Source: JAKEGK01 sp036507695 (lineage in GTDB: Bacteria > Pseudomonadota > Gammaproteobacteria > SZUA-152). From it: a stretch of 20,009 nucleotides of DNA. The notes beneath the pieces were generated by a model, which was not told the origin of the DNA, made no database searches, and saw only the letters and a program-made list of their open reading frames with translations. A program made the position numbers and the translations under genes. Positions within the stretch are counted from its first letter, which is position 1, and each line of letters begins with the position of its first letter. Below, piece after piece: positions 7,191 to 15,410 of the stretch. The stretch is from assembly GCA_036507695.1 (NCBI GenBank), contig DATCIR010000098.1:1-20009 (forward strand). Reading direction: 5' to 3'.

Positions 7191-8036
7191 TCAGCCGGTA
7201 AACCGTCCCACGGTAGCCCGTTCCCGCTCGGCATAATCCCGGTGACACTGCACGTGAGCAAATCCATTATCAGTAAACAGTTTCACGACGGCGTCACCCT
7301 GAGCAAAACCGTGTTCCAGCATCAACCAGCCACCGGGTTGCAAATGGGCGTGGGCGCTGGAAACAATTTCCCGAATAGCTTCCAGGCCGTCGGGGCCGGC
7401 GCTTAACGCCTGCCGCGGTTCAAAACGCAAGTCGCCCTGCTGCAAGTGAGGATCACCGCTGGCGACATAAGGCGGATTGGAAATCACCAGGTCAAACCGG
7501 CGACCGGATAGCGGGTCAAACCAGCGGCCCGCTATAAAACGCACATTCGTCAGGTTTAAGCGCTGGCGGTTGGCTTTGGCAATGGCCAGGGCGGCCGTGC
7601 TGATATCCGTCCCGGTAATTTCGCAGCGCGGCCTTTCGCTGGCCAGCGCGAACGCCAGCGCGCCACTGCCGGTGCCAAGGTCGGCGATATGCCATGACGC
7701 CTGCGCAGGGATTTTTTCCAGCGCAATTTCAACCAGGCGTTCGGTTTCCGGCCGGGGGATCAAGGTGGCGGTAGAGACTGTTAATGGCAAACCCCAAAAT
7801 TCCCGCTGGCCGGTTATATAGGCAACCGGTTCGCCCCGGCAACGGCGTTGCACCAGCGTCCCGAACCGATCCAAAACGGATTTTTCCAGAACTTGTTGCG
7901 GCCAGGTGTGTAAATAGGCGCGTGGTTTTGCCAAGGCGTACGCTAAGAGTATTTCCGCTTCCAGCCTCGCCGCTACGTCCGGGAGCTGATTTAACTGGGA
8001 AAATGCCGTTGTGAGAGCTTGTTGAATGGTGCTCAT
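7191..8036 (-). CDS. prmC: Peptide chain release factor N5-glutamine methyltransferase PrmC
   Basis: A 281-residue SAM-dependent methyltransferase that methylates the Gln of the GGQ motif in release factors RF1 and RF2. The N-terminal helical domain spans about 1-85, followed by FWGLPL and IPRPETE (93-99). The SAM-binding motif is DLGTGSGALA at 119-128 and the catalytic glutamine-binding NPPY is at 187-190, ending in a typical methyltransferase C-terminus (GWLMLEHGF). Length is normal. It follows prfA, its substrate's gene, by 39 bp on the same strand, the arrangement seen widely in proteobacteria. No strong Shine-Dalgarno is seen before the ATG, so translation may depend on the upstream cistron. 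Confidence 0.95.
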   Translation of the reverse strand: MSTIQQALTTAFSQLNQLPDVAARLEAEILLAYALAKPRAYLHTWPQQVLEKSVLDRFGTLVQRRCRGEPVAYITGQREFWGLPLTVSTATLIPRPETERLVEIALEKIPAQASWHIADLGTGSGALAFALASERPRCEITGTDISTAALAIAKANRQRLNLTNVRFIAGRWFDPLSGRRFDLVISNPPYVASGDPHLQQGDLRFEPRQALSAGPDGLEAIREIVSSAHAHLQPGGWLMLEHGFAQGDAVVKLFTDNGFAHVQCHRDYAERERATVGRFTG

Positions 8037-8075
8037 AAAAAAGGAATTATTTGCGAGCGGCGGCGTGGCAGGAGC

Positions 8076-9158
8076 TTATTCGCCGATTGCCGTTAACAGT
8101 TGCGCCTGGTTCTCATTGGCCAGCGGTTCGATGACCGCTTCAAGACGGCCTTGCATGATGTCTTCCAGTTTATACAGCGTCAGGTTGATCCGGTGATCCG
8201 TGAGCCGCCCCTGGGGAAAATTGTAGGTGCGGATTCGCTCGGAGCGATCGCCGGTGCCCACCAGGCTTTTACGCGTTGCCGCCTGTTCCCGGGTCTGTTT
8301 TTCCAGTTCGGCGTCATAGAGTTTGGCCTTTAACAGTGACATGGCGCGCGCCCGGTTTTTATGCTGCGAGCGCTCGTCCTGGCACTCCACCACAATACCC
8401 GTCGGCAAGTGGGTGACGCGAATCGCTGAATCGGTTTTGTTAACGTGTTGACCGCCCGCGCCGGAGGCGCGATAGGTGTCGATTTTTAAATCGCTGGGAC
8501 TGATTTCCTGTTGCTCAATTTCCGGGACCTCGGGCATAACCGCAACCGTGCAGGTGGAGGTGTGAATACGTCCCTGGGATTCTGTCGCGGGGACCCGCTG
8601 CACGCGGTGCGCGCCGGATTCAAATTTAAGTTTCGAATAAACGCCTTGCCCTTCAATACGGGCGATAACTTCCTTGTAACCGCCATGCTCGCCCGCATTC
8701 TCGCTAATGATTTCAATGTTCCAGCGCCGTAGTTCGGCATAGCGCGAATACATCCGGAACAGGTCGCCCGCAAAGATGGCTGCTTCATCACCGCCGGTGC
8801 CGGCGCGGATTTCAAGATAAATATTGCTGTCGTCGTGCGGGTCTTTCGGCAGCAATAATTTTTGCAATTCAAGTTCCAGGTTTTCCATTTTACCGTGGCT
8901 TGTCTTTACCTCGGCGCTGGCCATCTCGCGGATTTCAGGATCGCTGTCTTTGAGCATGCTTTCAGCGGCATTGATGTCTTCCAGGGCCTCCTGGTATTTT
9001 ACAAAGCACTCGACCACGGGGCTGATTTGCGCATATTCCTTGGACAAATCCCGGAACTGGTTTTGATTGCCGATAATGCCCGGATCCGCCAAAAGCGCGT
9101 TGATTTCTTCAAGGCGTTCGGACAGCTTTTCGAGCTTGCTGCGAATGGATGGTTTCAC
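8076..9158 (-). CDS. prfA: Peptide chain release factor 1 (RF1)
   Basis: A 360-residue class I release factor that reads UAA and UAG stop codons on the ribosome and triggers peptide release. The stop-codon recognition tripeptide is PAT at 190-192 within RVPATESQGRIHTS, which marks RF1 as opposed to RF2 (SPF). The peptidyl-transferase-centre motif GGQ is at 235-237 in SGAGGQHVNKTDSAIR. The N-terminal coiled domain and the conserved IRAGTGGDEAAIF at 117-129 are present. The start is GTG at 9158, only 6 bp after the hemA stop codon, so it is probably translationally linked to hemA. No frameshift element is present or expected; that belongs to prfB. Confidence 0.97.
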   Translation of the reverse strand: MKPSIRSKLEKLSERLEEINALLADPGIIGNQNQFRDLSKEYAQISPVVECFVKYQEALEDINAAESMLKDSDPEIREMASAEVKTSHGKMENLELELQKLLLPKDPHDDSNIYLEIRAGTGGDEAAIFAGDLFRMYSRYAELRRWNIEIISENAGEHGGYKEVIARIEGQGVYSKLKFESGAHRVQRVPATESQGRIHTSTCTVAVMPEVPEIEQQEISPSDLKIDTYRASGAGGQHVNKTDSAIRVTHLPTGIVVECQDERSQHKNRARAMSLLKAKLYDAELEKQTREQAATRKSLVGTGDRSERIRTYNFPQGRLTDHRINLTLYKLEDIMQGRLEAVIEPLANENQAQLLTAIGE

Positions 9159-9164
9159 GATGAG

Positions 9165-10427
9165 TTAGAGTTCGGAGTCTTTGATATCAAAGATAGCGCG
9201 GACGACGTCGAATATTTCGTTGCGGCCGTCATAACCCGCCTGCTTGAGTTGCACGCTGGGGGTGTGGATCAGTTTATTGGTAAGCCGGTGAGCGAACAAT
9301 TTCAGTACTTCATCCGCTGGTTTGCCGCTGGCCAGCAGCGCCAGCGCTTTCTCGAGTTCCGCGTCGCGGCTGGTTTCCGCTTTTTGGCGCAGAGCGCAAA
9401 TGGTCGATACCGCACCCAGGGATTGCAGCCAATTCATAAAGTGCGAAACCTGGGTATCGATAATTTCCTCGGCCTGTTCAGCGGCTTCCTGGCGGGAGCG
9501 CAATCCTTCCTGGATGATTTCTTGCATATCATCCACGGTATAGAGATAAACGTCGTTCAGATCCCCTACTTCGGATTCAATATCGCGGGGTACGGCAATG
9601 TCGATCATAAGAATTGGTTTATGTTTGCGAATTTTCAGGGCGCTTTCAACCGAGCCTTTACCGAGAATCGGCAGTGGGCTGGCGGTGGATGAAATAACAA
9701 TGTCCGCCTCCGCCAGATGACCGGGAATGTCCGGCAGGGAAATGGCGTAGGCGTTAAATTCGGCCGCCAGGTTATGGGCGCGTTCAATGGTGCGGTTGGC
9801 GATGATCATGCGGCCGATGCCGGATTCGTGCAGATGGCGGGCGGCCAGTTCGATGGTTTCCCCGGCGCCGATCAGCAAGGCGGTATGCTTGCTTAAATCG
9901 CTGAAAATCTGCTTGGCGAGGCTGACCGCGGCGAAGGCGACGGAGACCGGGCTGGCGCCAATTTGAGTATCCGTACGCACCTGTTTTGCCACTGCGAATG
10001 TATGCTGAAACAGGCGGTCTAAAGAACCGCCCAATGTACCGGCCTGGGCGGCAGCGGAATAGGCGTCTTTCATTTGCCCCAGGATCTGCGGTTCGCCCAG
10101 CACCATGGAATCCAAGCCGCTGGCAACCCTCAGCACATGACGAACGGCGGCATGGTCCGGGTGAGCATAAATATAGGGCTGGATGTCACGCTCGCCAAGC
10201 TTGTGATAATCACACATCCAGTTGATGATCAACTTCAGGTCGTTGTGCTCCAAGCCGCAATACAATTCAGTGCGATTGCAGGTCGATATGATCGCCGCCT
10301 CGTTAACGGCAGGCTGCGCGACTAAGTCTTTGAGAGCGTGAGTAATTTGGCTTGGCTCAAAGGCGACGCGCTCGCGAATATCAACGGGAGCGGTTTTATG
10401 GTTAATGCCGAGTGCTAATAAGGACAT
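9165..10427 (-). CDS. hemA: Glutamyl-tRNA reductase
   Basis: A 420-residue NADPH-dependent enzyme that reduces glutamyl-tRNA(Glu) to glutamate-1-semialdehyde, the first committed step of C5-pathway tetrapyrrole (heme) synthesis. The N-terminal catalytic domain contains GINHKTAPVDIRERVAF (7-23) and the nucleophile C50 in ISTCNRTELY. The Rossmann NADPH domain includes LLIGAGETIELAARHL, and a C-terminal helical dimerisation domain follows. Length is normal. It is the first gene of the minus-strand block hemA-prfA-prmC-hypothetical-moeB. The ATG at 10427 lacks a clear Shine-Dalgarno. Confidence 0.97.
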   Translation of the reverse strand: MSLLALGINHKTAPVDIRERVAFEPSQITHALKDLVAQPAVNEAAIISTCNRTELYCGLEHNDLKLIINWMCDYHKLGERDIQPYIYAHPDHAAVRHVLRVASGLDSMVLGEPQILGQMKDAYSAAAQAGTLGGSLDRLFQHTFAVAKQVRTDTQIGASPVSVAFAAVSLAKQIFSDLSKHTALLIGAGETIELAARHLHESGIGRMIIANRTIERAHNLAAEFNAYAISLPDIPGHLAEADIVISSTASPLPILGKGSVESALKIRKHKPILMIDIAVPRDIESEVGDLNDVYLYTVDDMQEIIQEGLRSRQEAAEQAEEIIDTQVSHFMNWLQSLGAVSTICALRQKAETSRDAELEKALALLASGKPADEVLKLFAHRLTNKLIHTPSVQLKQAGYDGRNEIFDVVRAIFDIKDSEL

Positions 10428-10655
10428 ACGTTAAAAAAGACTACCATAAAAAACAACAATACTGATGGTTATCAAATTTTGATCGATATAGTGTGGGAAT
10501 ACAAGTAGTTGAATCGTATAAAAAGGTCAACATAGTAGTATATATTGGTGATTAAAATGTTGTATAAAGATTTTATTTACCCGGCCTGATGCGTAATATC
10601 AGGTTCTGGTTGGACAATTTGTTAGTTATATATGTCGGCGGGAGTAAAAGATAAT
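10428..10655. promoter_or_regulatory. Divergent promoter region hemA / TPR lipoprotein
   Basis: A 228-bp AT-rich region from which both blocks must be transcribed. For hemA, the minus strand shows TTGACC (10530-10525) and, 17 bases on, TACTTG (10507-10502), a plausible but weak sigma-70 pair about 75 bp before the ATG. A 13-bp palindrome ATCAAA-T-TTTGAT at 10471-10483 lies between that promoter and hemA and could be a regulator site. For the plus strand, AT-rich candidates such as TATAAA near 10562 exist but I cannot choose a convincing pair. Confidence 0.35.
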
Positions 10656-12461
10656 ATGAAGGCATTTCAATATTTTTGTGTGAGTTTGTTCCTGGGACTC
10701 GGTTTCCAAGCCTGTAGCATCACTCCCAAAGACAACGGGGACGCTGAATCCGCCGTGGGAACCGGCCAGACAACCGATACGGAAATACCCGCGACGGAGT
10801 CCTTCGATCAATTGACACTGGATGTGGAATTGCCGCCCGCGGACAATCTTATCGATGATTTGGAAACTGATGTTCCGCCTGACCTTTTATATAAACTCCT
10901 GGTCGCCGAAATCGCCGGTCAACGCGGTGAGCTAAACCTGGCGATTGATAACTATATCGAAGTTGCCCAGGAAACCCATGATCCCCGGGTCGCCTCACGC
11001 GCCACTCAAATTGCGCTGTATGCAAAAGAATATGATAAAGCCCTTGTGGGGGCTAATTTGTGGGTGACTGTGGATCCCAATAATTCCGACGCCAGGCACA
11101 ACCTGGCTTCAATATACCTGCGCCTGGCCAGGCCGGCCGATGCCGTCGCGGAATATGAAAAAATGCTTACATTGCTGCAAGATGAAAAAAATCCAGGCTA
11201 TGGATTTACGATTATCGCCTCCCAATTGTCCCGGGAGGCCGATCGGGACCTTGCCATGAGTGTCATGGATAAACTGGTGGAACCGCGCCGGGACAATCCC
11301 TACGCGTTATTTGCCCAGGCGCATCTCGCCATGCGGCAAGCACGTTTTGAAATGGCGCTAGAGACTTTGGATACCGCGTTGCAAATCAAGCCCAAATGGC
11401 CAAGCGCGATTATATTGCGTTCACGGATCCTGGCAATGCAAGGCGCCAGGGCGGAAGCGTTAAGTTACCTGGAGAATGTACTGAAGGGTGAGATGGGCGA
11501 AAACCTGGAAGTGGGGCTTACTTACGCGCGCATGCTCACGGAAGCCCGGCAGCTCGACAAGGCGTTGGCTGAATTTATCCGGCTGGCGGAACTCGAGGAA
11601 CGCAATGCGGAAATAAACTATTATGCGGGCGTGCTCGCGTTGCAAATGAACAAGCTGGATAAGGCGCAAAAATACCTGGAAAAAGTCTTGAAACTTGGCG
11701 GCCGGGTGCAGGAAACCAATTATTATCTGGGGCAAGTGGCGGAACAGAAAGGGGACCAGCAGGCGGCCATGAACCGCTACTCTTTCGTGCGTTATGGCGA
11801 GTTTTACTATAATGCGCAGTTGCGCATTGTGTCTATTCTGGCGGACAAAAAGGATTTTGACGCGGCCATCGAGCATCTGCAAACGGTGCGGGTTAACAAT
11901 TCCAAGCAGCGGTTGCAGTTGATCCTGCTGGAAGGTGACTTGTTGCGCGAAGCGGAACGTTTTCCGGCGGCGAAGGAGTACTATACCAAGGTGTTGGACG
12001 CCATGCCCAATGAAACCAGCGTGCGTTATGCGCGGGCCCTGGTGGCGGAAAAGCTGGGTGAGCTTGATCTGGTGGAAAGCGATTTACAAACCATTTTGAA
12101 ACTGGAGCCAACCAATGCCCAGGTATTAAATGCGTTGGGTTATACCTTGGCGGACCGCACCACGCGCTATGAAGAAGCGTTGACATATATACAACGCGCA
12201 ATGGAGCTGGAACCTGACGATGCAGCCGTGGTGGATAGCATGGGTTGGGTTCAGTACCGGCTTGGCAATTATCAAAACGCCATCAAGCATTTGCGCCGTG
12301 CTGTCGAGCTGTCGCAAGATCCTGAAATTGCCGCGCACCTGGGTGAAGTTTTGTGGGTCTCGGGGGATAAAACGGGCGCCCTGGAAATCTGGGAAAACTC
12401 CTTGAAGGAGCACCCCAAAGACAGGAACCTGGCTGACATCATGAAGCGCTTCGGATTGTAG
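10656..12461 (+). CDS. TPR-repeat outer-membrane-type lipoprotein
   Basis: A tetratricopeptide-repeat protein of 601 residues. A frame starting at 10632 adds 8 residues, but the ATG at 10656 is chosen because GGGAG lies about 11 bp before it and because it puts a classic lysine-plus-hydrophobic signal (MKAFQYFCVSLFLGLG) at the N-terminus. The signal ends in FQAC, a slightly unusual lipobox with Cys20 as the likely lipidated residue. After a low-complexity acidic linker, repeated helix-turn-helix TPR units run from about residue 75 to the end (for example LALQMNKLDKAQKYLEKVLK and ALGYTLADRTTRYEEALTY). A TPR lipoprotein directly before lolB is a known gammaproteobacterial arrangement, but its function is not established. 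It ends 116 bp before lolB. Confidence 0.88.
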   Translation: MKAFQYFCVSLFLGLGFQACSITPKDNGDAESAVGTGQTTDTEIPATESFDQLTLDVELPPADNLIDDLETDVPPDLLYKLLVAEIAGQRGELNLAIDNYIEVAQETHDPRVASRATQIALYAKEYDKALVGANLWVTVDPNNSDARHNLASIYLRLARPADAVAEYEKMLTLLQDEKNPGYGFTIIASQLSREADRDLAMSVMDKLVEPRRDNPYALFAQAHLAMRQARFEMALETLDTALQIKPKWPSAIILRSRILAMQGARAEALSYLENVLKGEMGENLEVGLTYARMLTEARQLDKALAEFIRLAELEERNAEINYYAGVLALQMNKLDKAQKYLEKVLKLGGRVQETNYYLGQVAEQKGDQQAAMNRYSFVRYGEFYYNAQLRIVSILADKKDFDAAIEHLQTVRVNNSKQRLQLILLEGDLLREAERFPAAKEYYTKVLDAMPNETSVRYARALVAEKLGELDLVESDLQTILKLEPTNAQVLNALGYTLADRTTRYEEALTYIQRAMELEPDDAAVVDSMGWVQYRLGNYQNAIKHLRRAVELSQDPEIAAHLGEVLWVSGDKTGALEIWENSLKEHPKDRNLADIMKRFGL

Positions 12462-12525
12462 TAATCATTACTGTTTAACTTTCGATTTATTACTACGGCC
12501 TATATTGCTTTCCCTGATGATCCTG

Positions 12526-12555
12526 TTGCGCAAAACGGATCGAGTATTCTATTTT
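12526..12555 (+). promoter_or_regulatory. Weak candidate promoter before lolB
   Basis: TTGCGC at 12526-12531 and TATTTT at 12550-12555 are separated by 18 bases, a weak sigma-70 match lying about 22 bp before the lolB GTG start. The 116-bp gap between the TPR gene and lolB is long enough for an internal promoter, but readthrough from upstream is equally possible. Confidence 0.25.
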
Positions 12556-12577
12556 AGATACCAGATGATCGTGCCCC

Positions 12578-13192
12578 GTGACTCGTTATAAGACACTCGC
12601 AGTTCTCGGTGTGATCGGTGTTGCTCTTATGGCCTGCCAGAGCATACCGGTTGAGCCCGAACAACTGCGCAAACAGCACCAGGCGGCAATTGAGCAACGA
12701 GAGTCCCAATTGGCAGCGGTGAGCAGCTGGGAACTCACCAGCCGTATTTCACTGGTAACCAATGCAGAAGCCTGGAGTGGCCAGTTGTACTGGCAACAAG
12801 GCGCGACGTCCGACTATTTTATTCAATTTGACGCGCCTTCCGGACAAGGCGCCATGCAGTTGTTAGGCGGTCATGACGGCGTGGAATTACGGCTGGCCAA
12901 TGGGCAAAGCTATAACGCCAACGATGCCGAGGCATTGTTGCGCCGGGAAACCAATTGGGATATTCCGCTGGGCGGCTTGTGGTACTGGGTGCGTGGCTTG
13001 CCTGATCCGCAAATGCCAGTGAAAGTGACGCTGGACGCGCAAGGTTCAATTCAGGACCTGAAACAAAATGGCTGGCATGTCCAATATGAACAGTATCAAC
13101 AATACGGCGCGATTAGCTTTCCGCGAAAGATAGTCATTCAGCGCGAGGATATGCGGATTCGCCTGATCGTGACGCAATGGACTATCAGCTAA
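12578..13192 (+). CDS. lolB: Outer-membrane lipoprotein receptor LolB
   Basis: A 204-residue lipoprotein that receives lipoproteins from periplasmic carrier LolA and inserts them into the inner leaflet of the outer membrane. The signal MTRYKTLAVLGVIGVALMAC ends in a lipobox with Cys20 as acylation site. The mature part shows the LolB pattern: SSWELTSRISLVTNAEAWSG, then QLYWQQG, YFIQFDAPSGQGAMQL, and a C-terminal FPRKIVIQREDMRIRLIV segment. Length matches the family. The start is GTG at 12578; an ATG at 12565 is in another frame. The neighbour ispE begins 25 bp downstream, the usual lolB-ispE order, so cotranscription is likely. Confidence 0.93.
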   Translation: MTRYKTLAVLGVIGVALMACQSIPVEPEQLRKQHQAAIEQRESQLAAVSSWELTSRISLVTNAEAWSGQLYWQQGATSDYFIQFDAPSGQGAMQLLGGHDGVELRLANGQSYNANDAEALLRRETNWDIPLGGLWYWVRGLPDPQMPVKVTLDAQGSIQDLKQNGWHVQYEQYQQYGAISFPRKIVIQREDMRIRLIVTQWTIS

Positions 13193-13217
13193 TAGACCAT
13201 CAGCTAGTACTCTTATT

Positions 13218-14141
13218 GTGATCAATCCACCCGTGAATTCCGCAGACCCATGGCCAGCCCCGGCCAAACTTAATTTGTTTTTGCATATCATTAGCCGGCG
13301 TGAAGACGGCTATCATAACCTGCAGACGCTGTTTCAATTTCTGGATTTTGGTGATGATCTTCAGTTTCACATTCGGGGCGACGGGATAATAAACCGCACC
13401 ACGGTTATCGCCGGTGTCGAACCCCATCAGGATATCACCGTGCGCGCGGCCGGGTTGCTTAAACAATACACCGGGTGCGCGCTGGGCGCCGATATCAGTA
13501 TCGATAAAAAAATCCCCCTGGGTGGCGGCTTGGGAGGAGGTAGTTCCGATGCGGCAACAACGCTGCTGGCCTTGAACCACCTGTGGGAGCTGGCATTGCC
13601 GCACACCGAACTCATTGCGCTGGGCAGCACTCTGGGCGCTGATATCCCCGTCTTTATTTACGGAAAGTCCGCCTGGGCGGAAGGAATTGGCGAAAAACTT
13701 CAGGCGGTGGAATTGCCGGAGCCTTGTTTTGTGGTGATCTATCCGGGCATTAAGGTATCCACGGCAGAACTTTTTGCCGATCCCGAATTGACACGTGATG
13801 CCCGACCCATCAAAATACGCGATTACTTTGAGGGCGGCGCCTGCAACGTGTTTGAGGGTATCGTCCGGCGCCGTTATCCGGCCGTGGATTCTGCCCTTAA
13901 GTGGTTGTCTGCGCAGGAAATTAAAAGCGCCCATCCCGCAATGATGACGGGAACTGGCAGTTGTGTTTTTGCCGCCTACCGGGACGCAGAGAGCGCACGG
14001 CGCATCGCGGCCCTGGCCGAACTGCACTCAGCCACAGATCAAACCGCCAGCGGCTGGCAAGTCATCTGCGCGAAAGCCTGTAACGAGTCCCCGCTTGCAC
14101 AGCAGCTGAGAAAGGTAAAACGGCAGAAAAACCGGGAATGA
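13218..14141 (+). CDS. ispE: 4-diphosphocytidyl-2-C-methyl-D-erythritol kinase IspE
   Basis: A 307-residue GHMP-family kinase that phosphorylates the 2-hydroxyl of CDP-methylerythritol with ATP in the MEP isoprenoid pathway. Visible are the N-terminal substrate motif PAPAKLNLFLHI (13-24) with Lys17, REDGYHNLQTLFQ (29-40), the ATP-binding glycine loop PLGGGLGGGSSDAA (100-113), GADIPVFIYG with the likely catalytic Asp, and the C-terminal MMTGTGSCVFA. The likely start is GTG at 13218; another GTG five codons later is possible, as neither has a strong Shine-Dalgarno. It lies between lolB and tRNA-Gln, and the tRNA begins only 20 bp after its stop codon, so the tRNA is probably processed from a shared transcript. 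Confidence 0.95.
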   Translation: MINPPVNSADPWPAPAKLNLFLHIISRREDGYHNLQTLFQFLDFGDDLQFHIRGDGIINRTTVIAGVEPHQDITVRAAGLLKQYTGCALGADISIDKKIPLGGGLGGGSSDAATTLLALNHLWELALPHTELIALGSTLGADIPVFIYGKSAWAEGIGEKLQAVELPEPCFVVIYPGIKVSTAELFADPELTRDARPIKIRDYFEGGACNVFEGIVRRRYPAVDSALKWLSAQEIKSAHPAMMTGTGSCVFAAYRDAESARRIAALAELHSATDQTASGWQVICAKACNESPLAQQLRKVKRQKNRE

Positions 14142-14161
14142 ATTTATACAGCGTTTTAAAT

Positions 14162-14236
14162 TGGGCCGTCGCCAAGCGGTAAGGCACTGGGTTTTGATCC
14201 CAGCATCCCCAGGTTCGAATCCTGGCGGCCCAGCCA
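14162..14236 (+). tRNA. tRNA-Gln (TTG anticodon)
   Basis: A 75-base cloverleaf with a 7-bp acceptor stem TGGGCCG/CGGCCCA (14162-14168 with 14226-14232), discriminator G and an encoded CCA end. The anticodon arm is CTGGG-TTTTGAT-CCCAG, giving anticodon TTG at 14194-14196, which reads CAA/CAG. The T-arm is CCAGG-TTCGAAT-CCTGG. The position between ispE and prs is typical of many gammaproteobacteria. Confidence 0.98.
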
Positions 14237-14245
14237 CTTAACAGG

Positions 14246-14275
14246 ACCCAGCGAGTAACAGCGTTGGGTTTTTTT
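14246..14275 (+). terminator. Intrinsic terminator after tRNA-Gln
   Basis: ACCCAGCG at 14246-14253 pairs with CGTTGGGT at 14262-14269 (8 bp, one G-T pair) around an 8-base loop, followed directly by a run of seven T's (14269-14275). It closes the lolB-ispE-tRNA-Gln transcript 10 bp after the tRNA CCA. The spacing to the prs start leaves only about 30 bp, so prs must use a promoter overlapping this region or rely on partial readthrough. Confidence 0.85.
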
Positions 14276-14307
14276 AACACCGATGATAGTAAACGAGGGG
14301 TTTTAAC

Positions 14308-15261
14308 GTGTCAGACGGCCGGATGATGGTGTTTACTGGCAATGCTAATCCCCAATTAGCGGAAGCCGTCTGTAAGTACCTCGACCTTGCTCCTGGAAAA
14401 GCCATCGTCGGCCGGTTCAGCGACGGAGAAATTCAGGTTGAAATCATGGAAAACGTGCGCGGCCGCGACGTTTTTATTGTTCAACCAACCTGTAGGCCCA
14501 CCAATGATAATTTAATGGAACTGGTGGTGATGATCGATGCGGTGCGGCGTGCATCGGCGTCGCGAATAACCGCCGTGGTGCCTTATTTTGGTTATTCCAG
14601 GCAGGACCGGCGGCCACGCTCAGCGCGGGTGCCGTTAACCGCGAAAGTGGTTGCCAATATGATCGAAGTGGCGGGTGCAGACCGGATATTGACGGTCGAT
14701 CTGCATTCCGACCAGATCCAGGGCTTTTTTAATAAGCCGCTCGATAACATCTACGCATCACCTATCCTGTTGGGCGATGTCTGGCGGCGGGAATATCCGG
14801 ACCTGATCGTGGTGTCGCCGGATGTGGGCGGGGTCGTGCGGGCCAGGGCATTGGCCAAACGGCTGGATGATGCGGAGTTAGCGATTATCGACAAACGCCG
14901 CCCAAGGCCTAACGAAGCCAAGGTTATGAATATTATCGGTGAAGTAGCTGGCCGCCATTGCGTGCTCATCGATGACCTGGTGGATACCGCGGGCACTTTG
15001 TGCCAGGCGGCGAAGGCATTGAAAGCGAATGGCGCCGTCAAGGTTGTCGCTTATTGTACCCACGCGGTGTTATCCGGAAACGCGGTTGAAAATATTACCA
15101 ATTCGCAACTGGACGAAATCGTAGTGACGGATACGATCCCCTTGTCCGAAGAAGCGCGGCAATGCAGGAAAATACGTCAACTCAGTATTGCGGAATTATT
15201 GTCTGAAACGATGCGTCGTATCAGCAGCGAAGAATCTGTAAGTTCGTTATTCATGGATTAA
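14308..15261 (+). CDS. prs: Ribose-phosphate pyrophosphokinase (PRPP synthetase)
   Basis: A 317-residue enzyme making phosphoribosyl pyrophosphate from ribose-5-phosphate and ATP, the precursor of purines, pyrimidines, NAD, His and Trp. The start is GTG at 14308, supported by GAGGGG seven bases upstream. Visible are GRFSDGEIQVEI (35-46), PTCRPTNDNLMEL, the flexible ATP loop YSRQDRRPRSARVPLTAK, VDLHSDQIQGFF, the catalytic KRRPRPNEA region and the PRPP-binding loop VLIDDLVDTAGTLCQAA. Length is normal. Several positions differ from the commonest enterobacterial sequence (YSRQ for YARQ, HSDQ for HADQ, IDDLVDTAG for VDDMVDTGG), but all charged catalytic residues are kept. It lies upstream of rplY-pth-ychF as usual. 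Confidence 0.96.
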   Translation: MSDGRMMVFTGNANPQLAEAVCKYLDLAPGKAIVGRFSDGEIQVEIMENVRGRDVFIVQPTCRPTNDNLMELVVMIDAVRRASASRITAVVPYFGYSRQDRRPRSARVPLTAKVVANMIEVAGADRILTVDLHSDQIQGFFNKPLDNIYASPILLGDVWRREYPDLIVVSPDVGGVVRARALAKRLDDAELAIIDKRRPRPNEAKVMNIIGEVAGRHCVLIDDLVDTAGTLCQAAKALKANGAVKVVAYCTHAVLSGNAVENITNSQLDEIVVTDTIPLSEEARQCRKIRQLSIAELLSETMRRISSEESVSSLFMD

Positions 15262-15266
15262 TCCAT
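15253..15266. repeat. 14-bp perfect palindrome spanning the prs stop codon
   Basis: ATGGATTAATCCAT reads the same on both strands and includes the TAA stop of prs. A CTGCTAGCAG palindrome follows at 15282-15291. With no T-run nearby, neither makes a clear terminator. They could be chance or a site in the 149-bp prs-rplY gap. Confidence 0.4.
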
Positions 15267-15410
15267 TGACGGCGGGCGTTACTGCTAGCAGGCCTGGATT
15301 CGGTTTTATTCGGCTAATTGCCGGTCTGCGGAGAACGCGTTTGCTTTTGGTCGCGAGAGCGGACGCATATGTTTAACATTAACAAGTAATTATGAACTGG
15401 AGTAATAACC

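Noticed and set aside
8862..9692. 276-codon plus-strand frame across prfA and hemA
   Set aside because: Antisense shadow of two well-identified genes; phenylalanine-rich composition mirrors their codon use.
13200..14027. 275-codon minus-strand frame opposite ispE
   Set aside because: Antisense shadow; ispE on the plus strand has all GHMP kinase motifs.
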